DNA of 30,714 nt from IMG/VR virus record IMGVR_UViG_3300012269_000016, positions 1-30,714 of that record. The stretch is one strand, 5' to 3'. The stretch comes from a virus. The first letter of the stretch is position 1. Every line of letters starts with the position of its first letter. Positions 28,609 to 30,714 of the stretch are shown here, in pieces. A program made the position numbers and the translations under genes. Under the pieces are notes generated by a model, which did no database searches, had not been told where the DNA came from, and worked only from the letters and a program-made list of their open reading frames with translations.

Positions 28609-29552
28609 AAAAATACCTGCCCTTGTAAAATTCCGTGAATTCGGTGGAACTCCCTAAGGGACAATACCGAGCCAAGCTTATCCAGGAATGGATTTGAAGG
28701 TGTAACGACTAGGACATACGATCCAGAACGGATTATGAAGTCCATAGGGCTAAGCGGCCCGAAGCGCGGAAGCATCACTTGTGATGTATGATATAGTCTG
28801 ATCTGCACGGCAACGTGTAGTAGTGCTCGCCAAGCACATGTGAGAAATTTTATGGAATGGAAAGAATACTCAAACTATTTTGTGAGCAATACTGGTAAGA
28901 TTTTTAGCAATCATATCAATGCTGAACTTCAAATAAACACCGGTAGATATAAGATGGCTGATTTGCGTTTAAAAACAGGGCCACTTAAGATAGGTGTCCA
29001 CAGACTTGTAGCTACTCTGTTTTTAGAAAATCCTCATGATCACCCTTGCGTAAACCATAAAGACGGTGACAAGCATAATAATCATGTTGATAATCTAGAG
29101 TGGTGTACTTATTCTGAAAACACAATTCATTCTTATGCCACAGGTTTGCAGACCATAGGTTCAGAAAAAACATTAGCATTGCTTAACGAAGAGGATGTAG
29201 TAGTAATACATCAGCGAATGCTAAATGGTGAGAAGGATCACATTCTCGCACGAGACTACAATGTCACTTCGGGTGTTATTTCGTCGATAAGACTTAATAA
29301 GACTTGGAAACATGTGACAAGAGAGGCTCTGCCACGCTCTGGAGCTAACCCTAAAAAGAAGCTTTCAGGAGAGGACATTCCGATAATCCGTGGAATGATT
29401 GCAGAAGATACGAGTGATGCTGCTATTGCAAGAGTATTCGGTGTAGCACGCGCTACAATAAATCAAATACGTCAGGGCAAGACTTGGCGTAATTATTAAT
29501 TAACTTGGCGAGACACAGGCAGAGTATTAGCGGACTCTGTTGAACATTAATG
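28609..29552 (+). ncRNA. Group I intron (td-like, IA2) in the large terminase gene
   Basis: A self-splicing intron of 944 nt. P1: CAAGGGU (28602-28608) with GCCCUUG (28619-28625), U-G at the splice site. P7: GACUA (28707-28711) with UAGUC (28794-28798). P9: CUGCACG/CGUGUAG (28803-28820) with a GCAA loop. The segments GTGAATTCGGTG and ACAATACCGAGCC near the 5' end, and TGTAACGACTA, are almost the same as in the RNA polymerase intron. The last base is G29552 in GAACATTAATG, the same ending as T4 td. P10 is less clear than in the first intron (AUAC 28613-28616 with GUAU 29555-29558). Confidence 0.92.
28852..29499 (+). CDS. Intron-encoded HNH homing endonuclease with two HTH units
   Basis: A 215-aa nuclease in the terminase intron. 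NUMOD4-like start (MEWKEYSNYFVSNTGKIFSN), HNH_3 core (VNHKDGDKHNNHVDNLEW, about 67-84, His69), then two tandem C-terminal units, 111-155 and 171-215. Each ends in a similar motif (IRLNKTWKHV, IRQGKTWRNY). The related protein at 474-959 has only one unit. ATG 28852 matches the start of that relative; an in-frame GTG at 28840 would add 4 residues. It probably directs spread of the intron into unoccupied terminase genes. Confidence 0.92.
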   Translation: MEWKEYSNYFVSNTGKIFSNHINAELQINTGRYKMADLRLKTGPLKIGVHRLVATLFLENPHDHPCVNHKDGDKHNNHVDNLEWCTYSENTIHSYATGLQTIGSEKTLALLNEEDVVVIHQRMLNGEKDHILARDYNVTSGVISSIRLNKTWKHVTREALPRSGANPKKKLSGEDIPIIRGMIAEDTSDAAIARVFGVARATINQIRQGKTWRNY

Positions 29553-30485
29553 GCGTATTTCGTTGTGTGTGATGAGGTTAGCTCATGGAGCAAGAAGCCA
29601 GGCTTTAAGGCTGCATGGGAAGGCATTATACAACCTATGATAGTGACACGTTGGCCTGTCCTCGGGAGAGCCCTGATCATAAGCACTCCGAAAGGTTACA
29701 ACTACTTTCATGATCTGTGTATGCTGTCCAGAGAGGATCCCGATTGGGGTTTCTTTCATTTCACCTATCGTGACTCTCCCTTCTTATCTATAAAAGAAAT
29801 TGAGAAAATCAAGAGCAGAATTGACCCTATTGAATTTGCCACAGAGTATGAGGCTGATTTCAAAGACTCAGGCAACTCTGTGTTCTACATGTTTGATCGT
29901 AACATACAAGTCCGCAAGATGGACTGGTTCGAGGAGAAAGAAGATGTCTACATCGCAATCGATTTCAACGTTAGCAGGCAGTGCACATCCATATGGCGTA
30001 AGATGGGAAACGAATTGTGGGCCGTTGACGAAATGCAAGGGCATCCCGATACAGAGACTCTCGCTATTGCCTTGGAAGAAAGATTTGTCAGCAAAGGACA
30101 TGAAGTCTATGCCTTTCCCGACCCTTCCGGAAATTCCAGATCAACGAAAGCACCTGTCGGCACAACTGATTTCACCATCCTCAAGAAGCATGGGATACGA
30201 GTACTGGCTCACAAAGCCGCTCCCGGAATCGTTGACTCAGTTGCAGCCGTAAATGCTAAATTGATGACAGCGAAAGGTGTGACAACTCTTTGGTTTCATC
30301 CCCGATGCAAAGGTCTCATTAAGTCAATGGAGCGGACTGTTTGGATTGACAACAACAGTGACACGGCAAGTATAGATAAATCAGGCAATGATGAGCATTA
30401 CTCAGATGGTGTTCGATATATATGCGAATACTTATGGCCCATTAAGAGAAGTGGTGGCAGATCGTCGCGAGGATTCGGATTCTGA
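29553..30485 (+). CDS. Large terminase subunit, exon 2
   Basis: The last 310 residues; the joined protein has 435. Walker B opens the exon, AYFVVCDEVSS (D132, E133 in the joined protein). ALIISTPKGYN is the coupling motif. The RNase H-like nuclease has AIDFNVS (D262), FPDPSGN (D315) and EHYSDGVRY (D410). It pumps DNA into proheads and cuts it. The length and motifs fit the Terminase_3/6-type rather than the longer T7 gp19. The ATG at 29550 is made of the last intron bases and is probably not used as a start. The stop overlaps the next gene by TGATG. Confidence 0.94.
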   Translation, partial: AYFVVCDEVSSWSKKPGFKAAWEGIIQPMIVTRWPVLGRALIISTPKGYNYFHDLCMLSREDPDWGFFHFTYRDSPFLSIKEIEKIKSRIDPIEFATEYEADFKDSGNSVFYMFDRNIQVRKMDWFEEKEDVYIAIDFNVSRQCTSIWRKMGNELWAVDEMQGHPDTETLAIALEERFVSKGHEVYAFPDPSGNSRSTKAPVGTTDFTILKKHGIRVLAHKAAPGIVDSVAAVNAKLMTAKGVTTLWFHPRCKGLIKSMERTVWIDNNSDTASIDKSGNDEHYSDGVRYICEYLWPIKRSGGRSSRGFGF

Positions 30486-30694
30486 TGATTATTTTTGGCA
30501 AAGACATTCATCCAAGTGTCATAGTGAAAGTTGACAACGTAGAGCAGAGAGATGTGATAGAAATTGATCTATTGGCTTGCACTCTCACAAAAGCAAATAC
30601 GGGTAGTACTTTTAAGCAAAGTGATGAGCCTATTGTATTGAAAGGTGCAATAAGCCTGGAAATACCAAATATCCATGTTGTTACACGAAAATGA
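30485..30694 (+). CDS. Hypothetical protein
   Basis: A 69-aa, probably beta-rich protein (VIVKVDNVEQRDVIEIDLLA) directly after the large terminase, with which it overlaps by one base. In this position a small virion or packaging accessory protein is possible. It ends in an ATGA overlap with the next gene. Not recognised. Confidence 0.68.
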   Translation: MIIFGKDIHPSVIVKVDNVEQRDVIEIDLLACTLTKANTGSTFKQSDEPIVLKGAISLEIPNIHVVTRK

Positions 30695-30714
30695 CCGTCG
30701 TCAATATAGACTCA
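30691..30714 (+). CDS. Start of the next gene (cut by the window end)
   Basis: ATG 30691 overlaps the previous stop as ATGA and is open for the remaining 8 codons (MTVVNIDS). By position after the terminase it could be the portal protein, but the fragment is too short to tell. Confidence 0.45.

Overview
This window is a contiguous piece of a tailed-phage genome, about 30.7 kb, with every supportable gene on the + strand. The genes are packed very tightly: most neighbours overlap by ATGA or TAATG stop/start junctions. It encodes a T7-type single-subunit RNA polymerase and a T7-type replication set, and it ends at the terminase genes. That points to an RNA-polymerase-encoding, probably podovirus-like phage. 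A Gram-negative host is suggested by a small lipoprotein, a Lar-like restriction-alleviation domain and a YfbR-like nucleotidase. This placement is inference; I do not recognise the exact phage. No tRNA, CRISPR array or integrase was seen.

Layout. (1) 1-2084: 3' part of the phage RNA polymerase gene, split by a group I intron (253-1013) that carries an HNH endonuclease. (2) 2081-11169: replication and nucleotide metabolism. It holds a gp2.5-like SSB, a DUF3310-like protein, family A DNA polymerase, 5'-3' exonuclease (FEN/gp6 type), a GIY-YIG-like endonuclease, primase-helicase (gp4 type) and ATP-dependent DNA ligase, with zinc-ribbon microproteins between them. The order polymerase, exonuclease, helicase, ligase differs from T7. 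(3) 11179-18228: an accessory run of about 20 small genes, including an HD-domain nucleotidase, a lipoprotein, an HTH protein and a phage protein whose C-terminal tail mimics an RNA polymerase motif. (4) 18286-19051: a self-contained transcription unit (putative promoter, one 188-aa gene, strong terminator). (5) 19072-27415: a second accessory run. It includes a 634-aa reverse transcriptase-like protein with a YIDD active site, a DUF551-Lar fusion, an orphan DUF1778 (TacA-like) antitoxin and a candidate -1 frameshift, and it closes with a strong terminator. (6) 27416-27851: a non-coding, strongly folded stretch with a putative phage promoter. (7) 27852-30714: small terminase, large terminase split by a second group I intron (28609-29552) with its own HNH endonuclease, and the start of the virion genes.

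How it fits together. Phage RNA polymerase probably reads from a motif CCCGTTARATTAA, found exactly three times: before SSB, before the 188-aa gene and before the terminases. The replication proteins copy the genome. The accessory runs probably manage host takeover and defence or counter-defence. The most striking elements are the reverse transcriptase and the pair of related td-like (group IA2) introns. Each intron lies within a few codons of a catalytic aspartate, in RNA polymerase and in terminase.
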